In this document: piece after piece, positions 50,359-63,763 of the stretch | How the letters are laid out: each line of letters starts with the position of its first letter | How positions within the stretch are numbered: the first letter of the stretch is position 1 | Origin: Temnothorax longispinosus | Taxonomy: Eukaryota; Arthropoda; Insecta; Hymenoptera; Formicidae | Direction: 5' to 3' | Assembly: GCF_030848805.1 (NCBI RefSeq) | Contig: NC_092358.1 | Location: 28,191,720-28,255,719, forward strand | DNA: 64,000 nucleotides | Translations under genes and position numbers: made by a program | The notes under the pieces: model-generated | What the model saw: only the letters and a program-made list of their open reading frames with translations | What the model was told of the DNA's origin: nothing | The model's database searches: none

Positions 50359-53300
50359 ACAACCTTCGGTGGCGGAACCGGCCGCCCACCACCCTCCAGC
50401 CACCAGCTACGCTCAGCGGCGAATCGTCGTTTTCTGGTGGTGCACGACGAGCCCTGGCACTGGTCGGGCGCGTATAAAGTCAGTCGGGCTAGCCCAGTAT
50501 CGCGGCACGGTGATACCCGGTGACACACATCCATGTCAGGTCGTGATAGACGCACCGAGAACGGGATCGAAAGTCGACGAAAAGTATCCCGTATTTTCAT
50601 AGAGTGCTCGAATGAAATTAATCTTGTGACTGTGGGTGATAATCGTACTGATCGCGACGCTCATTAAACAGTTAGTATACCGTGAGCCTAATGAGAGAGT
50701 ACCTATATAAAGAATACAATTAATCATTATTGCGTGTCGTGAAACCGAGGCTGTCCGCTTGTTGCTACTACTTGGGCGACCGACGACGAATTGGGTCAGC
50801 GTGGCGTCTAAGTAGTTGTAATCCGTAACTGTTCAGACATTCATCTCGTCCTTAATGGAGAAAGATAAAATAAGCAGTTGTGACGTAAAATTAATTGAAT
50901 CGGGTCACGGATAGAGTAATGTAATGAGCTGCGGTCGTACACGACCGCTGAACCGTAATGAAATCAGACGTCCCTCTATTCTGCTTTATACGCGATTAAC
51001 GTGGAAAGTGGCGATTCTCGAGAGCGAAAAACGAAGCGGAGTTTTATTGAACAAGATAAATTTGTAGAAAGTAGGGCAAAATGCGGATAGCTGCAAGAAA
51101 AGGATTATAATCCTTGAGAGACTTAAGTCCAAGCCAGATAACGCGGTAATATAATTTTGAGGAACCTTAGTAGAGAGATACGTCAATCAGAATAAATATC
51201 GATTTTAATTGACGTTTAGATCAGCACCTCCTACTCTTTTTTCGTGGTGTTTATTGAAAATCGATCTAGAATGTTCTTTTTTGATTAAACGCTTTATAGC
51301 GCAATGAGACTCTCGTGACACTTATGTAAATCTAACAATCGTCCTGACATTCTACTAATCTAAAAAATTAAGATAGCACAAGAAAGTTCTAATATAATGT
51401 TCATGATTCTTCAAAACGTGTGATGGTCAAAGATAAAAAAAAAAAAACAAATTCTGGATAAACTAGATAATTTGAATAATTTGATTACATGTTGACAGTT
51501 TAGAAATAACGACGGTAATTTTTACATAGAAAAATTTGACGTGCCACTCTTGAACTAAATTCTACGATATGTAATGCGAATTATGTAAAATTAATTATTC
51601 GACTTTTTAAAACATACTGTGTTCAATAAATATTGTGCTACAGAATTATCATTATTATACTAATATATCGTTCCAGCAATCTATTGATCTTTACTCAATA
51701 TCAAAGCAGTAGTTGTTTCTTATATTATAATTTATGTAATTTTAGTGGCATACCAATCATTTAAATTTTTAAAAATTTATCACCTAAATGTATAATTGTA
51801 ATCTACTTTAAATAATCTAATATTTTTCTTAAACCTAATATATTATAAAAAAGCATGAACCTGTATTTTTATAACAATGTAAATTTTTTCATCGCTCTGA
51901 TTTTAGAAATCAGAGAAAAATTCGAATTTTTAATCGTACAATAAACGCGCGTATAATCTCGATTGGTGATGAGAGTGCGCTATCGGGGCTATATCCGAAT
52001 CGGTTTAGGTAAAGTGACGAGCTGTAATTAATCGGCCACAAATGTACGGCAATATCGTAACGCGACTGATTGATTTAACGAAAGCGAATTACGTCCTAGG
52101 CAAATGCATCTTTACTTCAAATGATACGTAATTAATATCACGAGCTTTATTGACGTTGGATATGCAGTCATATCCAATGCAACAATAACAAATTACGCGA
52201 TATTGAAAATACTATCCGTCGAAATGAGATTATTTAAGTTAATAATTGATAGAATCAAACATCACAAATTCTGGTAACAGGTATCGGATCAGATATTTAA
52301 TTATTTTCTACTTTCAATGGCTTATTTTTATTTTTGATCAATTTAGTCTATTTCGTATACTTTCCTTCAGTATATACATATGTACATATATACATATATA
52401 TATACAGTACGCTTGTAATATTTATGCTATTATAATAAAAGCTTCTCATTAATAGCATTAACTAAAAGCTTTTATACTATTAACTGATGTGAAAATTTAT
52501 TCCTGTTAATAGTCAAGCGAGTAAATAAATATTGATTTTTATCGCAGGACACAGAGATTCGCACGCGACTTTCTGTGAAATTGTTATTCCACGTCGAGAC
52601 GAATTCGAAACTCCAATCGCTCGAGGAAACGCGCCACTTTCCAAATATTCCGTATGCGAATGTAAACTTTAACGTTTGCTCGAGAGTCGCGCCAGGTACT
52701 CCAGAATTGATTGTTAAAGCAGTAGATTCGCGTCGGACGTCCAAGTGTTTAACGCGCGCGAGCGGCGTTAAACTTTTGACGGCAAACGTTTCACGATTGC
52801 AGGCACAAAAGCGGTAAAGGGTTACGCTAGATCATCCGAGTCACCGGCATCCTTTTGCTAATTATCTCGGATGAGTCTCTGTTATTAAAGTCGCGCGCAT
52901 TGCCGAGGAAACAGTAGACTCGATTGTCACGAGAGCGGAGGCTCGTCTCGCGACTTTCCAACTCGGACAGTTGTTTTGCACGCGTTCGTCAAAGTGCCGG
53001 ACAAATTGTCAGAGGTTCTGGGCGATGTCCTGGAGTTATGCGGAGGCGGAGGCGGTGGCGGTGGCGGTGCGGCAACCGGAGACAAGAACATGTCGAACAA
53101 CCCGTCGGGTGGAAGCGCGGCTACTAGGATCGGCGCAGTGACAGGAGTAGCGATAATCAAGGGTAGATGGGCCCAAAGAGGCACGAGATCGCCTCTCTCT
53201 TCCGTCGCTAATACCGATAGTGCCGACAGTACAACTTCGACCAGTTCGGAGGTACAACTATATATATATTTCACAATTGTATATATAAAATGTTAAACAG

Positions 53301-56300
53301 TTGCAGCTAATGACTTGGTACTTGTAATAGAAGATTTTGTATATTTTATATTTTGTATTTTTCATCAATTTTTTTCCCGGGGTAGATATATTTTTTTTCT
53401 ATTTCGTGCGAAATACATTTTCACATATTTATGTATGTGTGGTCCTTGCTCTAAATAAAATCTTTATTTATTATACCTTTAACAAAATTAAAACTGGAAA
53501 TTAAATCGAAAGATATCTTGACCAATTTCAAATATCCAGAGACATCCAGAAGATTTTCGAAAGCATCTAAAAAATTTAGCTATTGTCTTTGAAGATTTTG
53601 CTGAGGATAGAAATCTGATAGAAAAATACCTCGGATTATTCGCGAAAACTTTAGACGTACGCGCGATAGTGCTATGTACTTTCAACACCTCGGAAATCTG
53701 GATGCACTTGTTGCGTCCGTTCTAGCGTGGGCTTCTCTCTTTGTTATACGCGTGTGACTTCCCTCACCGCATTCTCTGGCTTGCGTGTCGCGACCATTTT
53801 ACGTTGCACGTGCAACTAATCTCGAACGACGGATTTAATTATAATTATTTTCTATCTTCCAAGCAATGATATTTCTGTGGTATGCAATTTTATGATAATT
53901 CTCTTGCAAAAACATGTAATTTTTGCGATATTTAAAGAATTTTTTGGAATTTATACAAAATTGCGAAATAAAGTCCTCAAGTAAAATAAAAGTTACGTAA
54001 GTTTATATTGATGTTCATGTAATGGAATCACTATAAGTAAATTGAGTTTTGGAGCTCATCATAGAAAGAGTTGACTGTTATATCCACCGATTCAGCGTCG
54101 GCGTCGTCCTAGAAACGCTCACTTGTTAATAGAATAAAGTATAGAGGATTTGAATCGATAGCCGATTGCGCCATCGCGACAATTAATTGAATGGAAATTA
54201 AGTTTATCGCGCATAGACGTCGTCTATCGTTACCTATTGTTATCCGCTAAATAATAAATATCAATTGTGTATCTTTTAAATTTGTTAAAAACAAATCAGA
54301 ACATAAAAACTTAAAAGTATTCTATTCTACGTATTACTAACACATGCAAATATGTTTAAATCAGAGATGTTATGTAATAAAGATATTATTGTCTAAATAA
54401 TATAAATTACTGATTATTTAATAATTTGATATCGAGTATACAACTTTAAATATAGTCGTATATAAAAATAATTATGATTCAATTTCTTAACAAATGCTGT
54501 ACAATATAATATAATATAATATAATAAAGGACTTTTATCTCAGGGGCGTATAATTCGTTATATAGACGAACGTATATAGTCGAAACTCAAATTTATTCGT
54601 TACTGCATCTTATCAAATCTTTATTATTATCATCTTTTTTCGATTATCGATTATTGTCGTCCTGCGTAGCAAACTTTTACAGAGCATGTACATACAACTC
54701 TGACGTAAAAGTTAATTAAAATTCAACAAATACAGCTAATTTTACAGCGCAAAACGACGTCTGCCACGTTCCGGATCAATGCCTTTCAGTTGACAAGGAA
54801 CGAGGAGTGGTTAATTGATATTGGAACAGCTATGACAGCTATACACGATCATTCGTGATCGAGATATCGTCACAGACTGACATGCGTCCAATTTCTAAAA
54901 CTCTTGACAAATCACGTCAAACTTGCGATATTATAATATACATATGTTGCAAATCTGACAATAAAATATTCGACTAAATCTATACATTATTCTAAATTGT
55001 AATTGCTTTGAAAATCTTATACAATGTGGATCAATAGTAAAAATTTTATTGAAAGACTCTATTGTATTATTATTTTAAAATAGTAATATTTTTCTCCCAG
55101 TAGGGGTATTTAAGAATATTTTTATTTTTTTAAATTATTAATTATTCGTTTATTTCTGACTTACATTTACCTAAATTTTTCTACTTGCAAATAATATATT
55201 TTATTACAGTTGAGTTTTATTTCAATATAATACAATGCATTATTATCGGAAAGTCGAAGAACTTAATAATTATATCCTAAATCTAAGAACATTGTTTTTC
55301 CATAAACTATACTTTACTATGAACTGTATCTCGTTGCTTGCTTCATGTAAAAGATTAAACTTTTGTGTAAAAAAGTTGTAATTCCATCTTTGTTATCAAG
55401 TCTCGGATAACTTCATTTCGTAGTCTCGCGCGTTCCGAGAAATTTCACAATAATCAAGCGTGAACTTGATGCAAAATAAAAGAAGCTATTTGTAATTGCG
55501 GATCGTAACTGAGCGCATCTCCATCCCAATAGAAACGCTGCTTCCGACGCACCTAAGTACAGAGAATACGTTCTCCGACATAATCATATAATATTTTTAG
55601 CGCATTATAGCGCTATTCTCTCCAAGTATGAGATACATGTGTGGTATTTTCAAAATGTGAAGGAAGACAGCGTGTGTGCATACGTGTACCTATAATTTAC
55701 CACCGAGGCACTAATATAAACTCTGCACGGCCACAATGCTACTTACTCCAAAGTACTATTTTCTTCATAGAAGAATTATAAAAAATTTCACATGCAGGTT
55801 TATATACTTTTGTTTATGTTTATGTTACTGCGCATTAAAATCATCCCTTGTAATAAAATAGCTAATTTTGCTTTGCATGAAATACTTATTACTGTAGACA
55901 GAAAATAAACGTAACGCTTTTAATATCTCTTTGTTGCATAAAATATTGCACTTATCGCTTAGTTTTGTTCTAAATCTGTTCGTTATAACTTATATCGGCC
56001 TTTCGGGCAAAGTTTAATTTAATTTTATTTTATATAGAAATCAATGTTTGATGTTGAAATAACAATAACGGAAAGAAAACGTTTCTAAACGATACAACAA
56101 CCACGTAAATAGAATTTAGTCTTCTTAAAGAAATGCGATTTTTATTCGAGATGGTCTTTTAAGGATAGTTTTCAGATGGCGGAAATAATCGAATGGTTCC
56201 TTTGATGTTTCGAAGCATTCTCCATAAGCCCTTGATAAGGACGAACCTTTGAATTATGAAGCCAAGGAGGGTAGGGAAGAGAGGGGGAGAGAGAGAGAGA

Positions 56301-59300
56301 GAGAGATGGAGGTAGAGAGAGACTCAAAGATACCAACTTCGTGTTTCAGCATCGTGATAAGAGGGTAGGTGGCAGTTACGGGGTGAGGTCGCTGGAAGCT
56401 GCCTTTGACGGGTCGATACTTGAAGCAGAGCACGGAACGGAATACACGGTTCCGCCCATCGAGTCGAAACATCAAAATTGCCATCGTTTTCCTATCTGCG
56501 ATATTATCTCATCGATTGAGATTTATGTTCACAAAAATATATACCAACAATTAACATAAGTATTTAAGTGTTTGTGATGTGCAAGCGTGCTAACTGACGA
56601 AACCTTCTGTATAAAATTTAGCAGAGCAATACCATTGCTTGTGTATCGGACGTTATTTGATGTCTGACAAATTAGACACAATCTTTATACTTCTAACTAG
56701 AGGCTTGTAAATGATAAACAAAGGTATATACGAAATCGGTACTATCAATACAGAGACTAACAGCTGTTTATCACGATTTGAAATGTTAATTTTCCTTTTT
56801 GCTTAAAATGATTATATTTTTATTATTTCTTGTATTTAAGTAAACTACAGGAAATTCTGGATAATATATTTTACGTATGTCACATAATATCGCGTAATCT
56901 AAAATTCAGCTTAAATGTGCATTTGTTTCTTTCCTTCGGAGGCAATAAAATTGTTACAATTTTTTATGTTGAACATTTAATTAAGCAATAAAATACAAAA
57001 ATTACATGCATTATAGATCTCGATTAAATATCAAAGCGATCAGGATTAAAAAACAAAAATGCAAACGACTTAATTAAAATTATATAGTAATAATCATAGT
57101 GATAGATCTTTTCGTGCGAATCAAAGCTGTCTCGATAACACGGCGTGCGCATGCGGAAAAGCGCAAAACTACGAATTATTAACGACATTAAAAATTCATA
57201 TATGCACGTGATACAAGAATTTTTTTCTTTTTTTCTCTCTGCGAAACTTATTTTATTACGACGTAGCGTCCACTTTAATTTTACCCCGCGGCAGAAAAAT
57301 TAACTTGCTTTATCATGCAAATTTTGTCCGACACAGCGATGACCGGTACGTAGCGTACTGGAACGAAGTTCCTGGTAGTAGATAAAACATTTCACGTCTG
57401 GAATGACGTCCCATATAAGCCGCGAACGCAGAATATTCGAGGACGTACGACGAGCTCGCACGGAGTGCGGCAGGTAAAATATGTTCACTTAGAAAATGTA
57501 CCGTCATCGACCATGCATAATAAATATCGGTGGCAGAATTTAGTATAGTCACCGTTAAACCTAGGCGTTAGAATAGAAGCGACACAACAAGCGATATAAA
57601 ACGTGGAAACATTAAATTTAAATCTATGGACTTTTTATTATATAAATATATTATATTATTATATTATTATATTATAAAATCAAAATTAGTTGTGAATAAT
57701 TAAAGTTATCTACTGTTGAATATTTCAGAATATAATGCAAACTAAAGCATTGCACATATAAAAAGACGCCTTTTCAAAACATAATATTTTGGTAATAGAT
57801 TTTGCTTGCAGTCAGTTCCATTTAAAATTATATTGGTTGTACATAAAACTAGAATTGTTTTTAACATCCAAATTTTATCAAGTTTTTATAATCGCATTAG
57901 ATATAAAAACGAAAAGTTACTTTTCGCGTTCTATTACATTTGTCTATTACATTATGTCGCTGTAGTCTAAAAACTGAATTTGTATTTTTAAGATTTTTTT
58001 CTTTTTCTTTTTTTATGATCATAAAGAAACGAAGAATTCTTATAAGAATTATGTATTCGAGTCCTTGTTCCGTGTATAAATGTACAATATAATTAGGGAC
58101 AATAATACAATATTCATGTGTAGCTTATTGAATGTGCAATGTGAGTGACACATTGCAGTTAATTATTAAATATATATCCATATGTTCATAAACTAATTGT
58201 AAGATGTACATATGCATATAGAAATTTTTATCTTGACCTTTACGTTTCATGGTTGTATCACAATTTTTCACTCTAGATTTTCTCAGAAGTATAAGTCACG
58301 GTTAAAATTAGCAAACACATTTATAACTTATTCTGCGTTTATTTTCAACATTTTTGACAGAAAATATTTAAAATGTTAGATATTCATGTAGGTTACAGTT
58401 TTAAGAATTTCTCAACTTAAATAAAACGTTTTTTATTCAAAATGTACATCGATAATCGAGTTATAGAAGCAACTCTGCCTAATATATTTTATCCATTTAA
58501 TCACGTCCGTTGCTAGAAAACTAAAAAGCTTAACTTTGTCACATGAGTCCATGAGTGAAACAGTCACCGCGCCGAACAAATATTATTACAACAATAAGCT
58601 GAAACTCCTGAAACAAGCGATCTTTAATTAAAGCGCTAACTCCGCCGACAAGTAAAGCAACAGAATACGAATCACGTATTCACCAAGTTACGATTAAATC
58701 GTTGAAATGCATGCTGCATTTGCTTTCACGGAGAAAAGTTGCACGCACACACGTGTGCGCACGCACGCAAGTGATACCTGCAGTAGAGGAAAATATCGAC
58801 ATAATTCTCTGCAGCAGTAAAGCCAGAAACGGCAGAAATAAAGAATGACTAAAACAAAGGGTAATTAATGTCTCGTATCCCTGGCAATGCCGGGGAATAC
58901 ATTGATACGCGCAATACGCGCATACACGTCGATATACGAAACCGTTGGTATATATTATAAATTAATTAATGTGTTATTTACTGAGAAATTTTGAATACAA
59001 GTATCAGTAATATTCTTTATGTTATGGAATCATCAGTGACGTAAAATTTGCTCTGTGTGTCAGAGTTTACATTATTTACACTATTATATTTATGAGAATC
59101 TGATTGTAAATATAAGTTGCAATCACTTAAAAGAGAATTATTGAAAAGATAGTATATTCCCTTCTCTACTCGGCGAGAGCTGCTTTTCCGCAATTACGTT
59201 CCATGTAATACAAATTTGACAAATATGCAATTAGATGATTTTATTTTACAAAATAAAAATATTGTGAGAAAACACTTAAACTTTCTATTTCTCATTTAAC

Positions 59301-62300
59301 CGTATATATCATTTCTCTCACATTTTTCTTTTTCTATATATAAATTTTTATGTTCTCAATAAATATTATCATCTCATACATTGCCTATGACACGTGTCAT
59401 TCATAATAAACATCATAATGATACATTAATATATAGAAAAATAAATATCAAGTTTATTTCCGCAACGATATGATTATTTTATGATATAAACAGGTATGGA
59501 GTAAAGATATTTCGCGCAAATAAATTCCAGCAGAATTTCTCATCCGAGAAAAATATTAGAAATTTCTTATCGAGAAATTCTCCAATGCAAAATTGGAGCG
59601 AGAGTCACGCGTCACGCACAGCTGTACGCGTTGCCGCATACACTTAATAAAAAAAATTTTTTTTTTACGGGGGGAAATCCGCACGGATACTCCCTCCCCC
59701 GGGGCGGGGAGGGCGGTTATGTGGGACTCCAACCCACTAAAAACCCCCCGGTTGTCCCTCTCGGCACGTTTTACCTGACGGTGGGGGGGCAGCGGGAAAC
59801 GCACTGATTCATCTGTCACCCCTCCCCCGTGCCATGCCCAGTTTTCCGGGCATCTCTAACTTGTGGCAGATGAGGGGGACAACGTCCCCATCCTCCACCC
59901 CTCCCTCCGGGATTGTTTAGCGCACGGGTGCACGGCAGTTCCCGACCGCACACCCGCCCCCGGGGCGAGAGGGGGGAAGGAGTGTGTCACTGTGCCAGAC
60001 TAGAGTCAAGCTCAACAGGGTCGCTTCTTTTCCCGCTAATTTTTCCAAGCCCTTTCCCTTGGCAGTGGTTTCGCTAAACGACAGGTTCCCTCCCCCCTCT
60101 TAGAGCTCTTAGAGCCCAACTCCTCGCGATTCCGAAACCGGGCGACAGCCGCGGTGCTCCCACCTTTAAGGGGTGGGGAGCGGGCCTCGAACCACGAGGG
60201 TCGTAAGGCCCGCGGCAACCACGGTGCCCCTGGCGGATTGATAATTAAAAATCTATCCGGCGAATATTTAACAAGTATGAAGCACGTTCGGATTGAATAA
60301 ACCCGACGAGCTTCCTATCGAGTTACTGTTGGTATATTAAAGAGAATTCTAATTGTCCTAATTTTCTATTTCAGGAATTTAACGTTGCGAAGGAGCAACA
60401 CGCGGTACAACCTTCGGTAACCGAATCGGGTAATTATGAGTGCTTTTAATGGGATTCTTAACGCAAATATTAATATTAATCGGAGTTATGCGTAATTTAA
60501 ATGACTCTTTTTCCACATCCCTTCAATACGATTCCTAGAAAATTATATGCAATATATTGCTTATGAGAAATATACGATAGTTAAATCTTTAAAGAAGACA
60601 ATCAAGTGCGGTTGAAGCTCAATTGATTTTAATCAATGCCTGTGAAGATGGTTTATAAATATTTCTGTCTGCACCAACGCAAAAACAAGCATTTAAGGTT
60701 TTTAATTCCCGACGATTTTTAATGCAGTATACAGTATTTCGCGTTTTGTTTCTATATATATCGATGTGCGCTCGATGCATCGTTTATTTTCACGGACGGA
60801 ACTCGATTACCGAAGAAATTTGTAAACCATCGTCGTGCATAATTGAAATGCTCTCGAAAGCTATCTTCTAGTTATTACGATGATAATTTTTCATCCCGCT
60901 TAATTTTATGTAATACGTTTTCCCCGAAGGCTTACCCCATCAGAGTCGCAGTTATCCAGGCGGGGGCGGAAGTGGCAGTCGAACGTTGGCTAGAAATTCA
61001 TCCGTTAGCTCGCAGAGCTCGGTGGAAGGTGCATCTTGTTCTTCGAATCATCGAGGATCATCGCCTCAAATTAGAGCATTCGGTCCGGACGGGCGACATC
61101 ATGCTCGACATGATCCTCTACACGCTGCTTCTTCGTATCCACCTAGCAGAAGCTCGAGGTCAGTATATATAGTAAAATACAATACATTTTATTACTATTT
61201 AATGTAAATGTGAATATCTAAAAATGAATATAATATTATAGCTCTTTCTCTTTAAGTTTCGGTGAATGGTATTTATTAACTTTGCGTAAAGTTATAAACA
61301 CAATAAAAATGTATTGCTGCGTAACATACGTGGACGTATAGTTTGGAAATATCCCACAGATCTCCTTCACCAGCTCGTGCGGCGTCCTTGGATGCACGTT
61401 GTGCAAGTCCTGCCAGTTACACGGGCAGCTTGCATAGTGGAAATGCGTCGCCCTCACAAACCTCTTTGTCGTCCGTAGCAACGGGTGTAAGTTCCACTTG
61501 CGGGTGTTCGCCGATGAATGCCGTTCAAAGTACTTCCAGACAGACCAGTCGTTGCTTATCGCCCCTTCTCATCCCACCGCCACGTGCTTCCATAAGGTAA
61601 ATAACAGAATTCTCATAAACGTGATGAATATATATTCTTCATGAAAAATCTTCATGAAAATGTGAAGAACGTCATTTCTGTGTAGAATGACATAATAAAA
61701 TTCAGGTAAACGCGCGCGCTTGACGAAAATGTCAAGAGAGAGATTATTTCTATAAACGTATTAATAATAATATTATTATTATTATAGAACAAATTATATA
61801 ATATATTTCATCAATATGTTAATATGTTAATTAATTCTTTTCTCTATAAATTAATCTCTAAATAAATATTCTGATATAATATTAACTTTCAGAATTTCTG
61901 TCTGTAATATTATGAGTGAGGCATTAATTATTAGAGAGAGAGGTCGCACGCGGATTTGTCTTGGATAATTATTAAAATTTTATCGAATCCTCTTATCAAT
62001 ATATAAAGTATATTTTGAGCATAAATTTGAAAATGTGATATAAAATGCTTATTTCTCTGCGATCTATTAGCAGCGACAGTGGTCCCATACCACCTGCTTC
62101 TCCACTTGGTTCTTTACAACCGGATCTTTATCAAAGACGTGACGGTCCTGTCTTTCTCAGCGCTCGCAGGTACATAATATAAAACTTGGCTTATAAAACT
62201 TTCCTGATGATCTTAAACTGCTTTCTCTCGCTATATGCAAAAAGTACTTGATTATCGCTAAAGATATTACATATAAAGATACGTCTGAACTAATCGCGAT

Positions 62301-63763
62301 ACTTGCGTAACCGCAGGACAGGAAAACATTTGGGCAGGCTTCATCTGCGCTTGAGATATGACTTTGATAAATCGGATTTGGATGTGCACTTGATCGAGGC
62401 ACATGATCTCGCAGGCAGCGATCAGGGCGGTTTCAACGATCCCTACGTCAAGTTGACTCTCAGCCCGGAAGTGGACAGCAGGAAAAGACAAACGCAGATC
62501 CACCGGAACGATCCGAATCCGTTTTTCGATCAGCATTTCAAATTTCCCGTCAGCTACGAAGAGCTGCAGGAGAAAACTCTAGTTTTACAGGCAATTACAT
62601 ATCGTAGAAAATCGTATCGAATGATTCGTAGGATAGAATATAGTAGTAGTAGTAGTAGTAAAACACATTCCTAATTTAATCGAAATCGCTGGAATAATAA
62701 CGTAACGTTATGATGCAATATTAGGTATTCGATTATGATCGTTTCTCGAGGAACGATGTGGTGGGTTCGGTAAGAGTGGCCATGGACAGCCTCGAATTGG
62801 TCTCTTCCACTTCCTCGGTAGAAGTTTGGGGTGAAATAGCGAGGGAACGCAAACCGCCGGAAGAGATTCAAGAGGTTTTGATTTCATTGTCTTACTTACC
62901 GAGTGCCGAAAGGCTCACGGTTCTTATGATGAAAGCTAGAAATCTGTTTCCCCAACAGGTAGGATATGCATATATAATATATACGCATGTAATAAGCCGA
63001 TTATTTATATTAATTTGTATCGATATCGATATAAATACAAATAAAAGGTTTATTTTTCCTTCAATTGCGCATCGCCTTTTGTTTTAAAAATGAGAGTGGC
63101 CTTCGATTTACTTGTTTTTCACTAGTAGGAATATTTCTATCCTCTTTATTAGTAAATAAGACATATATATTTCTTAAAGTGTACGTACTTTCTAATTTCC
63201 TCTGCATTTATTATCTTTTACAAAAAAAAGTTTGTTTTGTTTATATCGCTAATTATTTAATAATTAACTTAAACAGTAAACTTCTGAATAATATATATGT
63301 AATGCAGGATAAGGAGACATTGGATCCGTTCGCGAAAGTTAGTCTTCTCTGTGGAGAAAGAAGAGTAAAAAAGAAGAAGAAAACGGCAGTTAGGAGGGCA
63401 ACGACAAATCCCGTTTGGAACGAGGCGATGTCGTTTAATATACCTGCTTCATCACTCGCATCATCGGCTATAGAGGTATATACAACAGTATATCGGTATA
63501 TTTTAAAAGAATTGCACAAATAGCAGATGACAATATGTAGATTAAAAATAAAAAAAAAATAATTAATTAATTAATTACGTCTGTGTAAGATATGCGTGCT
63601 GGACTCGAGCAGCGAGTTGATCGGCGGAAATGCCATCATCGGATCCTGCATCATTGGACCTGCCACAGGTGCGGACAGCGGTAACAGTCAAGGACGAGAA
63701 CACTGGCTTCAAATGACGCAGTCACCGAGGAAGCAAATCGCTGAATGGCACACGCTACACTAG
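46140..63763 (+). CDS. Syt12: Synaptotagmin-12-like membrane trafficking protein
   Basis: Ten coding exons: 46140-46409, 53015-53251, 60375-60429, 60960-61158, 61360-61596, 62071-62169, 62317-62590, 62725-62958, 63308-63475 and 63590-63763; phases agree throughout and give 648 residues. A 5' UTR portion runs from an acceptor at 46060. Residues 4-27 form the single membrane anchor, followed by RYYAVKRKGKW. Residues 91-365 are a Ser/Gly-rich low-complexity linker with a Gly run encoded near 53040. C2A (about 370-480) has GRLHLRLRYDFDKSDLDVHL; C2B (about 495-640) has LISLSYLPSAERLTVLMMKA, RRATTNPVWNEAMSF and ends in AEWHTLH. The C2B pattern matches SYT12 better than other synaptotagmins. Exon 2 (53015) has a weak acceptor and is the least certain. 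The intron after 62590 appears to begin with GC. Confidence 0.85.
47011..48524. mobile_element. 1.5-kb non-autonomous element with long inverted ends
   Basis: The left end 47011-47110 and right end 48361-48488 are inverted copies with about two mismatches over roughly 75 bases once the microsatellite is excluded (core GACTCAAACAGAATAATTTA). The right copy has an expanded (CT)n tract, where the left has about seven GA units. Just outside the right end is a perfect hairpin (arms 48480-48497 and 48507-48524). No transposase frame is visible. Confidence 0.7.
48436..48480. repeat. (CT)n microsatellite inside a terminal inverted repeat
   Basis: About 22 CT units in the right end of the 47011-48524 element. 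Confidence 0.95.
49206..49246. repeat. (GA)n microsatellite
   Basis: About 20 GA units in SYT12 intron 1. Confidence 0.95.
50293..50351. repeat. (CT)n microsatellite
   Basis: About 29 CT units. Immediately downstream the sequence becomes GC-rich (50370-50560). Confidence 0.95.
53252..60374. other. SYT12 intron 2
   Basis: A 7.1-kb AT-rich intron. It includes a (GA)n-rich patch near 56280-56325, ATAAT-type simple repeats near 54510 and 57645, and the GC-rich retroposon 59657-60240. No other exon is supported. Confidence 0.55.
59657..60240 (-). mobile_element. 28S rRNA-containing retroposon (SINE-like), minus orientation
   Basis: A sharply bounded GC-rich block in AT-rich DNA. Read on the minus strand it begins near 60240 with a stretch containing GTTCGAGGC (60192-60184), which fits the pol III B-box consensus GWTCRANNC. 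About 100 bases (60091-59990) follow that closely resemble a conserved 28S rRNA segment, including AGCGAAACCAC, CCAAGGGAA and CCTGTTGAGCTTGACTCTAG. A tail of about 320 bases then contains TTTTTAGTGGGTTGGAGTCC, reminiscent of 3' ends of non-LTR retrotransposons, and ends in ten A residues at 59657. No clear target duplication is seen. It is not a functional rRNA gene. Confidence 0.65.

Larger units (their letters stand above)
46410..53014. other. SYT12 intron 1
   Basis: A 6.6-kb intron. It contains a transposon-like element with near-identical inverted ends (47011-48524), (GA)n/(CT)n tracts, and a GC-richer patch at 50370-50560 beside a (CT)n run that might be an internal promoter. No other exon is supported. 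Confidence 0.55.

Noticed and set aside
50092..50602. Frames translating the (CT)n/(GA)n tract
   Set aside because: Arg-Glu or Leu-Ser dipeptide runs come from the microsatellite.
52927..53274. Minus-strand frame with a proline run
   Set aside because: It is the antisense of the SYT12 exon encoding the Gly run.
59990..60091. A 28S rRNA gene call
   Set aside because: Only about 100 bases match, flanked by non-rRNA sequence and ending in a poly(A) tail; a retroposon explains it better.
60184..60192. tRNA gene suggested by the B-box-like GTTCGAGGC
   Set aside because: No cloverleaf or anticodon arm can be formed around it; kept only as a retroposon promoter feature.
60036..60218. Minus-strand 60-codon frame in the GC-rich retroposon
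   Set aside because: It reads through the 28S-like segment in a noncoding context.
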